A stretch of 64,000 bases of DNA from Chitinophaga varians (GTDB taxonomy: Bacteria > Bacteroidota > Bacteroidia > Chitinophagales > Chitinophagaceae). The notes under the pieces are model-generated. The model was not told the origin of the DNA, did not search any database, and saw nothing but the letters and a program-made list of their open reading frames with translations. Below are positions 9,062 through 17,934 of this stretch, piece by piece (position 1 is the first letter of the stretch; each line of letters begins with the position of its first letter). The position numbers and the translations under genes are program-made. Where the stretch lies: contig NZ_JACVFB010000001.1 of assembly GCF_014529945.1 (NCBI RefSeq), positions 1 through 64,000 of the forward strand. Direction: 5' to 3'.

Positions 9062-9535
9062 ATGAATAAGTCATCAGAAAACTCCGGTAAAAAGGAAAAT
9101 CTCAGTAAAAAAGAAGTAGAAAAAAGAAAACTGCAAAAACAGAAGGAAAAACAGGAGAAAAAAGAGGAGAGACAGGCGAACAGCAAAAAAGGTAAAAGTT
9201 TGGAAGACATGATGGCCTACATCGATGAAGATGGCAATATCACGTCTACTCCTCCAGACCCCAGCAAAAAGAAAGAAGTCAACCTGGAAGACATTCAGAT
9301 TGGCGTGGCGCGGCAGGCAGAAGGTGAACCTGTCAGCCAGATCCGTACAGGGACCGTCACTTTCTTCAACGAATCCAAAGGCTATGGCTTTATTAAAGAC
9401 CAGCGTACCCAGGAAAGCATCTTCGTGCATGTGAACGGACTGCTGGACCGGGTGCGGGAAAATTCCAAAGTCACTTTTGAAGTGGAAATGGGACACAAAG
9501 GCCCTAACGCGGTACGGGTGAAACTGGTAAAATAA
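9062..9535 (+). CDS. Cold-shock domain protein with lysine-rich N-terminal extension
   Basis: A 157-residue nucleic-acid-binding protein. The C-terminal 65 residues are a cold-shock domain (RTGTVTFFNESKGYGFI, with RNP1 KGYGFI and RNP2 IFVHV, ending NAVRVKLVK). The first 50 residues are almost entirely Lys, Glu and Gln (EVEKRKLQKQKEKQEKKEE), probably a disordered or coiled basic tail that adds non-specific RNA contact. A linker with LEDMMAYIDEDGNITSTPP joins them. Bacteroidota members commonly carry such extended CSD proteins, unlike the 67-residue E. coli CspA. It is a single gene closed by a strong terminator. Confidence 0.93.
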   Translation: MNKSSENSGKKENLSKKEVEKRKLQKQKEKQEKKEERQANSKKGKSLEDMMAYIDEDGNITSTPPDPSKKKEVNLEDIQIGVARQAEGEPVSQIRTGTVTFFNESKGYGFIKDQRTQESIFVHVNGLLDRVRENSKVTFEVEMGHKGPNAVRVKLVK

Positions 9536-9552
9536 GTCTGTATATGATATGT

Positions 9553-9608
9553 AAAAGCTGCTGACAGCCAGCGGAGGACTATCCTCCGCCGGATGTCAGC
9601 AGCTTTTT
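9553..9608 (+). terminator. Rho-independent terminator after the cold-shock gene
   Basis: AAAAGCTGCTGACA pairs with TGTCAGCAGCTTTT across a second inner stem, GCGGAGGA/TCCTCCGC, followed by a run of T. It ends where the convergent small gene on the other strand stops, so it may serve both directions. Confidence 0.9.
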
Positions 9609-9724
9609 TATTGCAGGCTGTCCCGGTGTTGTATCATGACAAGATACAGCAACGCTGCCAGCATCAGCATAAAGGTCAGTCCCGCGAGTGCGAGACAGGC
9701 AAGTACTAAAAACAGTGTATTCAT
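9608..9724 (-). CDS. 38-residue single-pass membrane protein coupled to the acyltransferase
   Basis: The ATG (9722-9724) overlaps the TGA of the upstream acyltransferase as ATGA, the classic arrangement for translational coupling. The product begins MNTLFLVLACLALAGLTFML and continues MLAALLYLVMIQHRDSLQ. Residues 4-32 are one long hydrophobic helix, and the tail is polar. Its stop lies against the terminator stem of the convergent cold-shock gene. I know no family for it. The overlap and the clean membrane helix are the reasons to accept it as a gene despite its size. Confidence 0.6.
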   Translation of the reverse strand: MNTLFLVLACLALAGLTFMLMLAALLYLVMIQHRDSLQ

Positions 9725-10533
9725 GAGCGTAGGTTTGTTTTCCAGCGCCGGTGCGTCCACAGCCAGTAGGCGGGCGACTGGCAGATGTCTTTTTCCAGGC
9801 GGGCGTTAAAAATACGGGTGATCTCAAAAGGGGCCGTTGCGGCCGGTTGATCGGTGATTAATGAAAAAGACATCTCCCACTGGCGAGGTTTCCGTTTACG
9901 AATAACGGCATATACCACCACCGCATCCACCGCCCTGGCCAGCCGCTCTGTGCCCGTGATCACCCGCGTAGGCTGATGCAGGAAATCCATCACATATTTG
10001 CTGTGAGGCGTCGACTGGTCGGCGATGAAGATGTAAGCCGCCGGCGGTACATTGTGCTGTAACAAGTGGCGCGGGGCTTCGTCTACCGTCAGCAACTGTA
10101 CCCCAAACCGCGATCGTATCCGCCTCATCAACCGGTCAAAAAAGGGGTTGCTCAGCGGTTTGAACACCGCATATACCGGACAGCGCAACAAAGGAGGCAA
10201 CAATGACATACATTCCCAATTGCCATAGTGCCCCAGCATGATCATCACTGACCGGCCCTGCGCCTGATATTCATCTATCAGCCAGGCGTTGCGCAATACC
10301 AGCCGCTGACGGACCAGGCGGCGTGGCACCATCATCAGCACCGGCATCTCTGTGAAAAGCCGGCTGAAATGGCGGTAAAAGTCAACCGCTATCCGCTTGA
10401 TTTCTCCATACGATTTCTCCGGAAAGGAGCGCGACAAATTCTGTATCACTTCCGTGTAGCGGTAACGTATCACCCGGTACAACAGGAAATAAATAAACCA
10501 CGTAAAGCCAGCAGGAGACATCCTGTCTTTCAT
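9721..10533 (-). CDS. LpxL/HtrB-type lipid A lauroyl/myristoyl acyltransferase
   Basis: Predicted inner-membrane-associated acyltransferase that adds a secondary acyl chain to lipid A or a related lipid. The LpxL family HxxxxE catalytic pair is present as GHYGNWE (His102, Glu107 counted from MKDRMSPAGF). Other family features include an N-terminal membrane-associating stretch (FTWFIYFLLYRVIRYRY), QNLSRSFPE, FIADQSTP and a C-terminal WLWTHRRWK. The frame is open further upstream to 10626, but I start at the ATG at 10533 (270 residues) because the extra 31 residues do not fit the family. A tiny membrane protein is coupled downstream. Confidence 0.9.
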   Translation of the reverse strand: MKDRMSPAGFTWFIYFLLYRVIRYRYTEVIQNLSRSFPEKSYGEIKRIAVDFYRHFSRLFTEMPVLMMVPRRLVRQRLVLRNAWLIDEYQAQGRSVMIMLGHYGNWECMSLLPPLLRCPVYAVFKPLSNPFFDRLMRRIRSRFGVQLLTVDEAPRHLLQHNVPPAAYIFIADQSTPHSKYVMDFLHQPTRVITGTERLARAVDAVVVYAVIRKRKPRQWEMSFSLITDQPAATAPFEITRIFNARLEKDICQSPAYWLWTHRRWKTNLRS

Positions 10534-10691
10534 ATATATATTGGTTAAAAAAAAGTTAAAGCATCGTCGGGAGGCAGGGTAAATGCCTGCTGAAGTGTCA
10601 GTACCACTGATCGCTGCCCAATACAAAGAGACAGCAATTACCTATCAACTTGTTGCGGTAAACGGATATACTTTTACACTAAACGGATTTT

Positions 10692-11666
10692 ATGGCGAAC
10701 ACTTTCAGGAACAGCACCGGAGAGGTATTATATGTGGAAGAGAATAGCATGCGGCTGCCGGAAATAATGCAGACAACAGACAGACAGCTACGGCTGCCTT
10801 TCTGGGACATCGACTTACAACAGCACTACTGTGATGGTATACACGTAGCGCATTGTAACATTACGGTACGGGAAGATCTCTATGTGACCAGCGGGCCGGA
10901 TGCGCCCGTCCCCGGAATGGTGTTCGTGCAGCAGGGAAGAATCACCGCCACAGGACATAATAGCCGGGTCACACACAGCTTTGCACAGGGACAGCATAAC
11001 TTCTTCCGTAATCCGTATAATCCGCAGTCCAGTGTTTTCTATGAACAGCAAAACCTGCAGTTGCTGCTGGTGGGATTCGCCCCAGAACGTTTCCTGCAGC
11101 TGGCGGAGAACGCAGGGCCTGTGCTGTACCAGGTAGCTGATAATATGGTGGCCGGAAGGGAATGGGAACATAAAGAAAATCTGCCCGTTACCCGGCAGAT
11201 GCAGTCCGTTATACATGATATTAATACCTGCCGCTTCCAGGGTAAGATGAAAGACCTCTACCTGCAAACGAAAGCGCTGGAACTGCTGCTGCTCCGTTGC
11301 GAACAACAGGAGCTGCAACAGCAACTGGTAAGGAAAAATATAAAACTATCTGAAACGGATATACGAAAAATACATGCAGCGCGGGAATGCCTGTTGGCTG
11401 ATATTCATCATCCGCCTTCACTGGGGCAACTGGCGCGGCAAACGGGCCTTAATGAGTTTAAACTGAAGGCTGGGTTCAGAAAGGTGTTTGATAACAGTGT
11501 GTTCGGTTATCTGCGGGCATATCGTTTAGACATGGCGTGGCAGCTGTTGAAGAAAAAGGAGTTATCGGTAACGGCGGTGGCTTATGAGGCAGGATATACG
11601 ACAGTACAGCATTTCAGTAAGGAATTCAGCAAACATTTTGGGGTAAGTCCTTCGCGGATCGACTAG
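10692..11666 (+). CDS. AraC family transcriptional regulator
   Basis: DNA-binding regulator of 324 residues. The C-terminal 100 residues contain two helix-turn-helix motifs typical of AraC (PSLGQLARQTGLNEFKLKAG and SVTAVAYEAGYTTVQHFSKE), ending GVSPSRID. The N-terminal 200 residues form a cupin-like sensing region resembling the PchR/siderophore-type group in layout (FAQGQHNFFRNPYNPQ, LLLVGFAPERF). It is divergent from the acyltransferase and overlaps the convergent lipoprotein gene by 4 bp. Target genes and ligand are unknown. Confidence 0.92.
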   Translation: MANTFRNSTGEVLYVEENSMRLPEIMQTTDRQLRLPFWDIDLQQHYCDGIHVAHCNITVREDLYVTSGPDAPVPGMVFVQQGRITATGHNSRVTHSFAQGQHNFFRNPYNPQSSVFYEQQNLQLLLVGFAPERFLQLAENAGPVLYQVADNMVAGREWEHKENLPVTRQMQSVIHDINTCRFQGKMKDLYLQTKALELLLLRCEQQELQQQLVRKNIKLSETDIRKIHAARECLLADIHHPPSLGQLARQTGLNEFKLKAGFRKVFDNSVFGYLRAYRLDMAWQLLKKKELSVTAVAYEAGYTTVQHFSKEFSKHFGVSPSRID

Positions 11667-12421
11667 GGTTTGAGTACAGCATAGTAATGCCCGTTTTGTT
11701 CTTTCCACTGGAAATAGCGGTCAAACAAGGCTTTGCGCGCAGCGGCGGTCATACGGTCGTTGAGCTTTTCGCGTAAAAGCTGTTGCAGTGCGGAGGGCAG
11801 CGCTGCGCTGGTGATGCTGTTGTCTGACAATGAAACGGTATTAATCAGGCAGGTATCTTTATCGAAGAAACCACTGATCGCCGCAATGGCACGCTGGTCG
11901 GGAGATACATCATATGCTACGGAAGATACCGGCATGCGGTAAGGATGTTGTTTGTCTGCCGCCAGATCGAAAATAGTGTTTTGAAAATAACCTTCTTCCG
12001 GCACAAACTCTTTTTCATGCACCAGGTACCGGTCCCGCAATAGTTGATAAGGGACCTGATTGCCGTTGTTGTAAAGGAACCAGTAATGTGGTTTGCCTTG
12101 TTGTTCTTCTATCAGATACACCGGAAAATTGAATGTTTGTGCGATGTGTACCAGCAGTTTGCCGGGAAGGCTGTCCAGCGGCTGTACGCCAATGTAGTAG
12201 CCTGATTCATTGGACCGGTTGGTGACATCTGCCGGTGAAATATTACGACCCTTATAACGGATACGGTAGTTGTAGGCTGTATTTTTACTTCCCGTATCCC
12301 AGCTGTTATACCGTTGTTTGCTGGTGATGACCGTAAAGGGCCCATAGTCTTTTTGCTCACTACAGGCGGCCAACAGCAGTATACCCAGGCTGGTGAAGAT
12401 AAGGTTGAAAATTTTTTTCAT
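11663..12421 (-). CDS. Hypothetical lipoprotein
   Basis: A 252-residue exported protein with a lipoprotein signal (GILLLAAC, Cys20). The mature part is soluble and rich in Tyr, Asn and Asp, with a proline-poor middle (VYLIEEQQGKPHYWFLYNNG). I recognise no domain. It is divergent from the DUF4349 lipoprotein gene and converges on the AraC gene with a 4-bp overlap. Confidence 0.8.
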   Translation of the reverse strand: MKKIFNLIFTSLGILLLAACSEQKDYGPFTVITSKQRYNSWDTGSKNTAYNYRIRYKGRNISPADVTNRSNESGYYIGVQPLDSLPGKLLVHIAQTFNFPVYLIEEQQGKPHYWFLYNNGNQVPYQLLRDRYLVHEKEFVPEEGYFQNTIFDLAADKQHPYRMPVSSVAYDVSPDQRAIAAISGFFDKDTCLINTVSLSDNSITSAALPSALQQLLREKLNDRMTAAARKALFDRYFQWKEQNGHYYAVLKP

Positions 12422-12529
12422 GATAGGAAGATAACTTTATTTATCTGTTTTTTCCCGGTTGTGATCTTTTTAACATTTCAGAAAGGTTACCTTTTCCCGG
12501 TTGTCAGTATAAACGGGAAAATACCCCTT

Positions 12530-13429
12530 ATGCGTATACCAATCCGTTATTTAGTTATTCCCGCTTTAGCGCTGGCTGCCTGTAGCAGCGACAAACACAG
12601 ATCTTATGCAGATGAAGCCGCAGCTCCCACGGCAGACAAAAATGCAGACCAATATGTGGCCGCTGCTGACTCCACTAACTTTTCCGGCGATATAGCCTCG
12701 TTAACTGCTGCTTCCCGCAAACGCGTGCGGGCAGCCGATGTGCGGTGCCGCGTGACAGACGTGTTCCATGCTGCTACCCGTATGGAACAGGTAGTATCTG
12801 CTGTACAGGGCGTGGTAGTGGAAAGCACCATGAAGAACGAGTATGCAGGACAATATGATCTGCCTTATTCCTCAGATTCATTGAAGAGAATGCAGTTGTA
12901 CACGCCTACGGCCAATCTTACCTTACGTGTGCCGGTGGCCAGTCTCGACTCAGTAGTGACCATTCTTACTTCCATGGCTGTGTTGATTGACTATCGGACA
13001 AAAACAGATCAGGACTACACCTTGTCCTACCTCGCCAATGCACTGAAGAACAAGCATGCCGGTCAGCATACCGCCAAGGTGGTGGCCGATAAAAAGACCA
13101 CCACACTGGATGTGGCGAAGTATGAAGATCAACAGGAAGAAACCAAAGTAGACAGAAGCATCTCCAACCTGAAAATACTTGACGACGTAGCCTATGCCAC
13201 CTTTACGGTAGAACTGTTCCAGTCGCAGGCTGCCAGCACGGAAACGGTGATCAATCCGCGTGCTGTTTCCCGTGCCGGCTTTGGTACGGAAGTACGTACA
13301 GCCGTTGTAGATGGCGCCAACCTGCTGCGCGATCTGTTCCTGTTTTTTATACAGATATGGCCACTGGTGATCATGGGAATACTGGGCTGGTGGGGATACA
13401 GGCGCTATCGCAGGATGTCTGTGAAATAG
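12530..13429 (+). CDS. DUF4349 domain lipoprotein
   Basis: Membrane-anchored lipoprotein of 299 residues. I start at ATG 12530 because it gives a good lipobox (ALALAAC, Cys18); the open frame runs 72 codons further upstream through non-coding sequence. DUF4349 features: a pair of beta-alpha segments (ANLTLRVPVASLDSVVTIL), a long charged middle (KHAGQHTAKVVADKKTTT), a second segment (VDRSISNLKILDDVAYATF) and a C-terminal membrane helix (FLFFIQIWPLVIMGILGWWG) with a basic end. DUF4349 proteins are envelope proteins of unknown function, some linked to cell-surface stress. Confidence 0.87.
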   Translation: MRIPIRYLVIPALALAACSSDKHRSYADEAAAPTADKNADQYVAAADSTNFSGDIASLTAASRKRVRAADVRCRVTDVFHAATRMEQVVSAVQGVVVESTMKNEYAGQYDLPYSSDSLKRMQLYTPTANLTLRVPVASLDSVVTILTSMAVLIDYRTKTDQDYTLSYLANALKNKHAGQHTAKVVADKKTTTLDVAKYEDQQEETKVDRSISNLKILDDVAYATFTVELFQSQAASTETVINPRAVSRAGFGTEVRTAVVDGANLLRDLFLFFIQIWPLVIMGILGWWGYRRYRRMSVK

Positions 13430-13443
13430 GATTCCGAATCAAT

Positions 13444-15756
13444 TTATTTAATACTGGTGATAAAATTATGGAGTGCCTGATTGTTGGCCAGACGTATATT
13501 AATTCTCCGGATAGTGGTATCTGACATAAACCAATTCATAGTATAGGAAGGTTCTCCTTTGGGGAACCTTTTTCTTAATGGGTCCTGTTGCCACTCCAGA
13601 CTGTCTTTATACAAAGGTATCTGTATGTAGGATGCCTTCTTGTAATAGTAATCATTGATATCGCTGACATAGTGGGAAAGTCGTTTATCGTTGACCGTAG
13701 TCTGCATGCCATAAGCTCCCGCGATGGTAAGCACAGGGGCAAAGAGATCGTTTTTGACCGGCGCCACGGAGCGGAAGTGTTCTTCGCCGGGTATAACGGG
13801 GCTGTTGGTGATATGCAGCACTTTGAAATGAAGGCGGTTGATCTGCTGATACAGCTGGCTGCTGTCTCCGTGCAGGTGCCTGTCATCTTCCCCAATGTTG
13901 ATAATACCGCGGATGATCTCCTGAATAACGCCGGCGCCGGAGTTATCAAAATAACCACCATCCACGAAGTATTGGTTCTGTATTCTGCCGGCAGGGCTCA
14001 GGTAGGGGAACCGTGCGCCCAGAATGGCGCCGGAGGTGATGGTGATATCGGAGTCGTTGCGTAATAAACTCAGCACATCTACGCGGTTGTTGAAGATGCC
14101 GGCATCGAGCTGCAGGTTGGTGACCACTCCGGGATTGCCGTCCTGCATGCGTGTGGTGTTGATGCATAGTACCGGCAGGAATACGGTGTCTTCCCGCATG
14201 GCAGGGAAGGTGGACAACGCTGCATCGAAAGGTACGCGGTACAGTGAATCGCCGGCCACGTCTGCGCTGCGTTCGAAGGATTCTTCCAGTGCGGCGGCCC
14301 TGTCGCCTGCCCGTGAGGTGCGAATGATATAACGAAAGAAATCCGGTCCCAACATCCGGGTGAAAGTATAGCTGAAGTAGTCCTGTTTCAGGTAGGTCAT
14401 CGCTGATTTAGCATACAGCGGTTGCTGATGCGACCTGTCTCTCAGCATGGAAAAGAAGGTGGCTACCCCTACACCGCCGCCGGACGTGCCGGAAAGGCAG
14501 AACACATGCCGGGAGAAGCGGTCCTCCGGATGCTGACGGATGCTGGCGTCTTCAATTTCCCCGAGTACCGCCGCGGTCCAGTAGGCGGAACGGGAGGCGC
14601 CGCCGTTGGCCATCACGAAATATACATCATAACTGCTGTCGGCCATAATAGGACGGGTACGCAGCCAGGCCCGCAGATAGGTGTTCAGCGATGGCCGGGA
14701 CTCATAATGGTTGCCGCTGGGCGCGGTGGTCAGCTTCACGTAATGGGTTTCTTTCAACCCGAAAATCAGGGCGGTGACGACAAAAAGAAAATGAAAGCTG
14801 ATACGGTAACGGACAGACAAGGCGGTGACAATGTTGCCAAATAACAACAACATGCCGAATGCGAGCAACAGAAAGGGGAATGGCCCCAGTCGCCGCGCAA
14901 ACCCCAGGCTGTAAATAGCAGCCACATAGGTAACCAGGGCCGCGCACCCGATGAAAATAAACCATCGGAAAAAACTTTTCTCTGTGCGCGGGATGAAAAA
15001 GTAACGCATCAGGGTGTCCAGTGGCGTATGCGTGAGCAGCAGGCTTTTCCGGGCGGAGATGTCCAGTTCCACGCGACGCAGATGTGTGTACAGCAGGAAC
15101 AGGGCATGCAGCAGTATCAGCAACGCCAGTAACAGCAGAATGCTGATACGCGGAATGAAGCTGGTGGCCACCGTAGCAGCCAGCCACGATATCAGCAACA
15201 CCATAAATACTTTCCGGAAGGCAGGCTGCATCGACAACCGGCTAAGCGGCTTATTGAGAAAATACAGCAGTGTAAGTACCGTAGCGAAAATAATCCAGCA
15301 AACGGTGCTGTTGAGCGGGTGATACAACACCGGTGATTGCAGCATGGCCAGTTCCAGCAACAGGAAGCAGCAGTGGCCCAACACCCTTGGGAATTCATCC
15401 AGAAAAAACTGGCTGATAGGAAAACGTTCATTGTGATCGTTGTAGGCCTTGGTGGCTGCCGCATCGGTGATCATCGCCTCGTCCTTTACATCAGCGATCA
15501 GGCGGGTACGTTTGATATAAGCAATGATACGGGACGAATACCAGCTTACGTACACCCAGAACCCGATGGCCAGGAAAAAGAGGATGCGTTCACGATAGTG
15601 GTTTTCAGTATAGGCAACAATCACGTCTTTGCCCTGGTCCAGCGACCAGCAGATGAAGATGATCAGCAGGAGGAAGATAATCCCGGGAAAGAACAGCCAG
15701 ATGGCTTTGAGCAGATGCGCAGCCAGCCGGAGCAGGTTTTTCAGTAGTAGTAACAT
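13444..15756 (-). CDS. Membrane-anchored patatin-like phospholipase
   Basis: A 770-residue protein with a multi-pass N-terminal membrane domain (about seven or eight hydrophobic segments up to residue 345, such as AIWLFFPGIIFLLLIIFICW) and a C-terminal patatin-like serine hydrolase domain. The nucleophile elbow is GTSGGG near residue 424, preceded by the oxyanion-hole region ANGGASRSAYW. The dyad Asp is in VDGGYFDNSGAG near residue 598. Patatins hydrolyse acyl esters of membrane lipids. The combination of a large membrane domain and a patatin is seen in some Bacteroidota and Proteobacteria, with no known role. It stands alone, convergent with the DUF4349 gene (14 bp apart). Confidence 0.85.
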   Translation of the reverse strand: MLLLLKNLLRLAAHLLKAIWLFFPGIIFLLLIIFICWSLDQGKDVIVAYTENHYRERILFFLAIGFWVYVSWYSSRIIAYIKRTRLIADVKDEAMITDAAATKAYNDHNERFPISQFFLDEFPRVLGHCCFLLLELAMLQSPVLYHPLNSTVCWIIFATVLTLLYFLNKPLSRLSMQPAFRKVFMVLLISWLAATVATSFIPRISILLLLALLILLHALFLLYTHLRRVELDISARKSLLLTHTPLDTLMRYFFIPRTEKSFFRWFIFIGCAALVTYVAAIYSLGFARRLGPFPFLLLAFGMLLLFGNIVTALSVRYRISFHFLFVVTALIFGLKETHYVKLTTAPSGNHYESRPSLNTYLRAWLRTRPIMADSSYDVYFVMANGGASRSAYWTAAVLGEIEDASIRQHPEDRFSRHVFCLSGTSGGGVGVATFFSMLRDRSHQQPLYAKSAMTYLKQDYFSYTFTRMLGPDFFRYIIRTSRAGDRAAALEESFERSADVAGDSLYRVPFDAALSTFPAMREDTVFLPVLCINTTRMQDGNPGVVTNLQLDAGIFNNRVDVLSLLRNDSDITITSGAILGARFPYLSPAGRIQNQYFVDGGYFDNSGAGVIQEIIRGIINIGEDDRHLHGDSSQLYQQINRLHFKVLHITNSPVIPGEEHFRSVAPVKNDLFAPVLTIAGAYGMQTTVNDKRLSHYVSDINDYYYKKASYIQIPLYKDSLEWQQDPLRKRFPKGEPSYTMNWFMSDTTIRRINIRLANNQALHNFITSIK

Positions 15757-15848
15757 AACGGCTTCAAATTTGGGATATGCTACTGCTAAGATAAAAAATC
15801 CCGCTGCTAAAGTATTGGCGTCAAAAGGATTAATATCGCATATAGTGC

Positions 15849-16304
15849 CTATGCCTGTGCGTCACGCATCTTCTTGATTTTATCGTGTTCCGTTTTAAGG
15901 GTCGACCGCTGCTGCGTCAGCAGCTCACGCAGATAGGCCGGCAGGTGTTTTTCCTGTAAGGCCTGTGAATAGGCGCGCATGGCAGCATCTTCCTCCGTTT
16001 CACAATCGGACAGGATAGCATGACGATCATGGCCGGCAAATACACTTTTCAGTTCCATCCAGGCCCGGTACAGCTTTCCGCCGGTGGTAGTGCCTGTTTC
16101 CATTTCTCCGCCGAGTCCCTGTACTTCTTTGCCCAGTGTGTTGCGCATGGTGCGGCTTTCATCGATCATATGCGTGAAAAGCGCCTGCAGGTCGGTGTCT
16201 TTGCCTTTATTATCTTTCAGCGCTTTTTCATAACCGGAAATACGGTCGTTGTTGATGCCGATGAGATCGTTGAGTGTCTCTACGGTGGCAGTGTTTGTGT
16301 TCAT
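15849..16304 (-). CDS. PA2169 family four-helix-bundle protein (DUF2383)
   Basis: Ferritin-like four-helix-bundle protein of 151 residues with no signal peptide. Family marks are the opening ATVETLNDLIGINNDRISGY, then FTHMIDESRTMRNTLGKEV, AWMELKSVFAGHDRHAIL and CETEEDAAMRAYSQAL. Such proteins are common in stress-responsive and stationary-phase gene sets; their biochemical activity is not established. It is divergent from the 16381 gene. Confidence 0.9.
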   Translation of the reverse strand: MNTNTATVETLNDLIGINNDRISGYEKALKDNKGKDTDLQALFTHMIDESRTMRNTLGKEVQGLGGEMETGTTTGGKLYRAWMELKSVFAGHDRHAILSDCETEEDAAMRAYSQALQEKHLPAYLRELLTQQRSTLKTEHDKIKKMRDAQA

Positions 16305-16355
16305 AGCTGACAGGTTTTAGAAAACAACCACCATAAGTATGCCAGTGGATTTGTG

Positions 16356-16363
16356 TATCTTTA
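16356..16363 (+). promoter_or_regulatory. Candidate -7 box TATCTTTA
   Basis: It matches TAnnTTTG at all but the last base and lies 18 bp before the ATG at 16381, supporting that start over the upstream in-frame codon at 16339. Confidence 0.45.
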
Positions 16364-16380
16364 ACGCTATTCTGAAAAAA

Positions 16381-16956
16381 ATGAAGTACTGTTTACATCT
16401 GTTGTTGTTATTATGTAGCTGTCTGCTGCTGAATTGCCCCACCTATGCCGGAGGCCTGTCTGCCTGGACCGAATCCACGCCGGGTGGCAATAAAATGGAA
16501 TACGATGGCACCGCTCCTGCCATGGCCTTTTTCTCCGGAGCGCACTGCGATTCGCTCCAATTCCCCATTGGCCTGAAAAGCTGGTATTTCTACAAAAACC
16601 ATGTGATCGGGGAAGACGGCAGCACGTTTTATGTGATCCGCGAAGAAAGCTGCCAGGTGCATCGCTTCACCAGCGAAGTGGCTTTTAAGGCTTACCTCTC
16701 GGAGCGTCAGTTGAAACCCTGGATCTGGAAACGGACCTATCATCCCCTGAATATCTGGGATTACTTTGATGAACTGGTGTTCATGTCATTTTTCTTCAGC
16801 CCCGTGCTGTTGCTACTGCTGATTGCAGACGTAGTGATTTTGGTGGGATTGTTGCGCGGTAAAAAGCAGGCCTACTGGAAATACGCCTTCCTGTCGGCAA
16901 TTCCGCTGGTGTATATTATAGGGGCGTTGTTGCAGGGGTTTCCGCAAAGCTGGTAG
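16381..16956 (+). CDS. Hypothetical membrane protein
   Basis: 191 residues from ATG 16381, which gives a signal peptide (MKYCLHLLLLLCSCLLL). A periplasmic stretch of about 110 residues follows, with YFYKNHVIGEDGSTFYVI, then two membrane helices (SPVLLLLLIADVVILVGLL and AFLSAIPLVYIIGALLQG). No family recognised. Its last 41 bases overlap the convergent metallo-hydrolase gene. Confidence 0.78.
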   Translation: MKYCLHLLLLLCSCLLLNCPTYAGGLSAWTESTPGGNKMEYDGTAPAMAFFSGAHCDSLQFPIGLKSWYFYKNHVIGEDGSTFYVIREESCQVHRFTSEVAFKAYLSERQLKPWIWKRTYHPLNIWDYFDELVFMSFFFSPVLLLLLIADVVILVGLLRGKKQAYWKYAFLSAIPLVYIIGALLQGFPQSW

Positions 16957-17713
16957 CCTGTATCTGAAACACTGCTGTTTCCACATGTCGGGAGGCCACA
17001 ATGATCTGCGTACCGTTGGCATGCTGGTCAAACATTTCCTGTACCAGGTGAGGATTGTTGTTATCCTGCGACAGGTGGGAGAGTAGCAGATGTGTCATAA
17101 ACGACGGGCGGTGTTGGGTAAATATTTCCAGCGCCTGCCGGTTGGACAGATGCCCATGTCCGCCACGGATGCGGTTTTTAAGGTAGTAGGGATATCTGCC
17201 CTGTTCCAGCATCTGCTCATCGTAATTGGCTTCCAGAAACGCGGCATGACATTGCCTGAAGTGGTTGAGCACATGCTCGCAGGGCGCGCCGATATCGGTA
17301 AATACGCCGATGTTGATCTGATTGCCGGATACCATGAAACTGTGCGGCTCCACGGCGTCGTGGAATTTGGGGAAGGCGGTGACGGTAAGACCGCCTATCT
17401 GCACGGGCTGATAAGCTGCGAAAGGCACTACCCGCTGCAGTGCCAGATTACCGCCGGCCAGCGTGCTTTGGGTGATATACACCGGCAACTGGTGTTTTTG
17501 GGCCAGCACCGTTACCCCTCTGATATGGTCCGTATGTTCGTGAGAGATAAAGATGGCTTTCACTTTCGTCATCGATAGCCCGAGGCGGGTCATCCGCTTC
17601 TCTGTTTCCCGGCAGGAAATACCTGCATCAATCAACACCGCTTCCTGACCGTTACCGATATAGTAACAGTTGCCGTTGCTCCCCGAATTCAATGACGTGA
17701 TAAAAAGTGACAT
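16916..17713 (-). CDS. MBL-fold metallo-hydrolase (YycJ/WalJ-like)
   Basis: Cytoplasmic metallo-beta-lactamase-fold hydrolase, probably a nuclease or phosphodiesterase of the YycJ group. Start at the ATG at 17713 (MSLFITSLNSGSNGNCYYIG), the normal N-terminus of this family, rather than the upstream ATG at 17749 in AT-rich repeat sequence. The metal site HEHTDH is at residues 58-63. Other ligands are probably the His in PKFHDAVEPHSF and the Asp in GVFTDIG, and HRPSFMTHLLLSHLSQ lies near the C-terminus. 265 residues is typical. The 3' end overlaps the convergent membrane-protein gene. Confidence 0.92.
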   Translation of the reverse strand: MSLFITSLNSGSNGNCYYIGNGQEAVLIDAGISCRETEKRMTRLGLSMTKVKAIFISHEHTDHIRGVTVLAQKHQLPVYITQSTLAGGNLALQRVVPFAAYQPVQIGGLTVTAFPKFHDAVEPHSFMVSGNQINIGVFTDIGAPCEHVLNHFRQCHAAFLEANYDEQMLEQGRYPYYLKNRIRGGHGHLSNRQALEIFTQHRPSFMTHLLLSHLSQDNNNPHLVQEMFDQHANGTQIIVASRHVETAVFQIQATSFAETPATTPL

Positions 17714-17729
17714 GCCGCCAAAGATAGAA

Positions 17730-17775
17730 ATATTTGGGTATTTGGGCATTGGGATATTGGGTTATTTGATTTACG
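17730..17775. repeat. AT-rich degenerate repeat (ATTTGGGTATTTGGGCATTGGG type)
   Basis: Short units of ATTTGGG, ATTGGG and ATTTGAT. The 15-mer ATTGGGTTATTTGAT (17756-17770) recurs exactly, in reverse complement, at 33766-33780. It lies between the divergent metallo-hydrolase and lgt genes. Confidence 0.6.
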
Positions 17776-17921
17776 GATTTTGTGATGTTGTGATTTTGAG
17801 ATTGGTGAGCGGCGATCTGAACGATTTTATTTTTTTAAATTTTTATTGCCGGATATCATTCTTCGGGCAACCAGGCCCCCAATCCCCACGTCAAAAAATT
17901 CCAAAATCCGTAAATCTCTAT

Positions 17922-17929
17922 TATATTTG
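17922..17929 (+). promoter_or_regulatory. -7 box TATATTTG of lgt
   Basis: A full match to the Bacteroidota TAnnTTTG box ends 5 bp before the lgt ATG. The predicted transcription start would fall at or within a base or two of the ATG, so the message would be leaderless. No good -33 element is visible. Confidence 0.5.
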
Positions 17930-17934
17930 CAACT

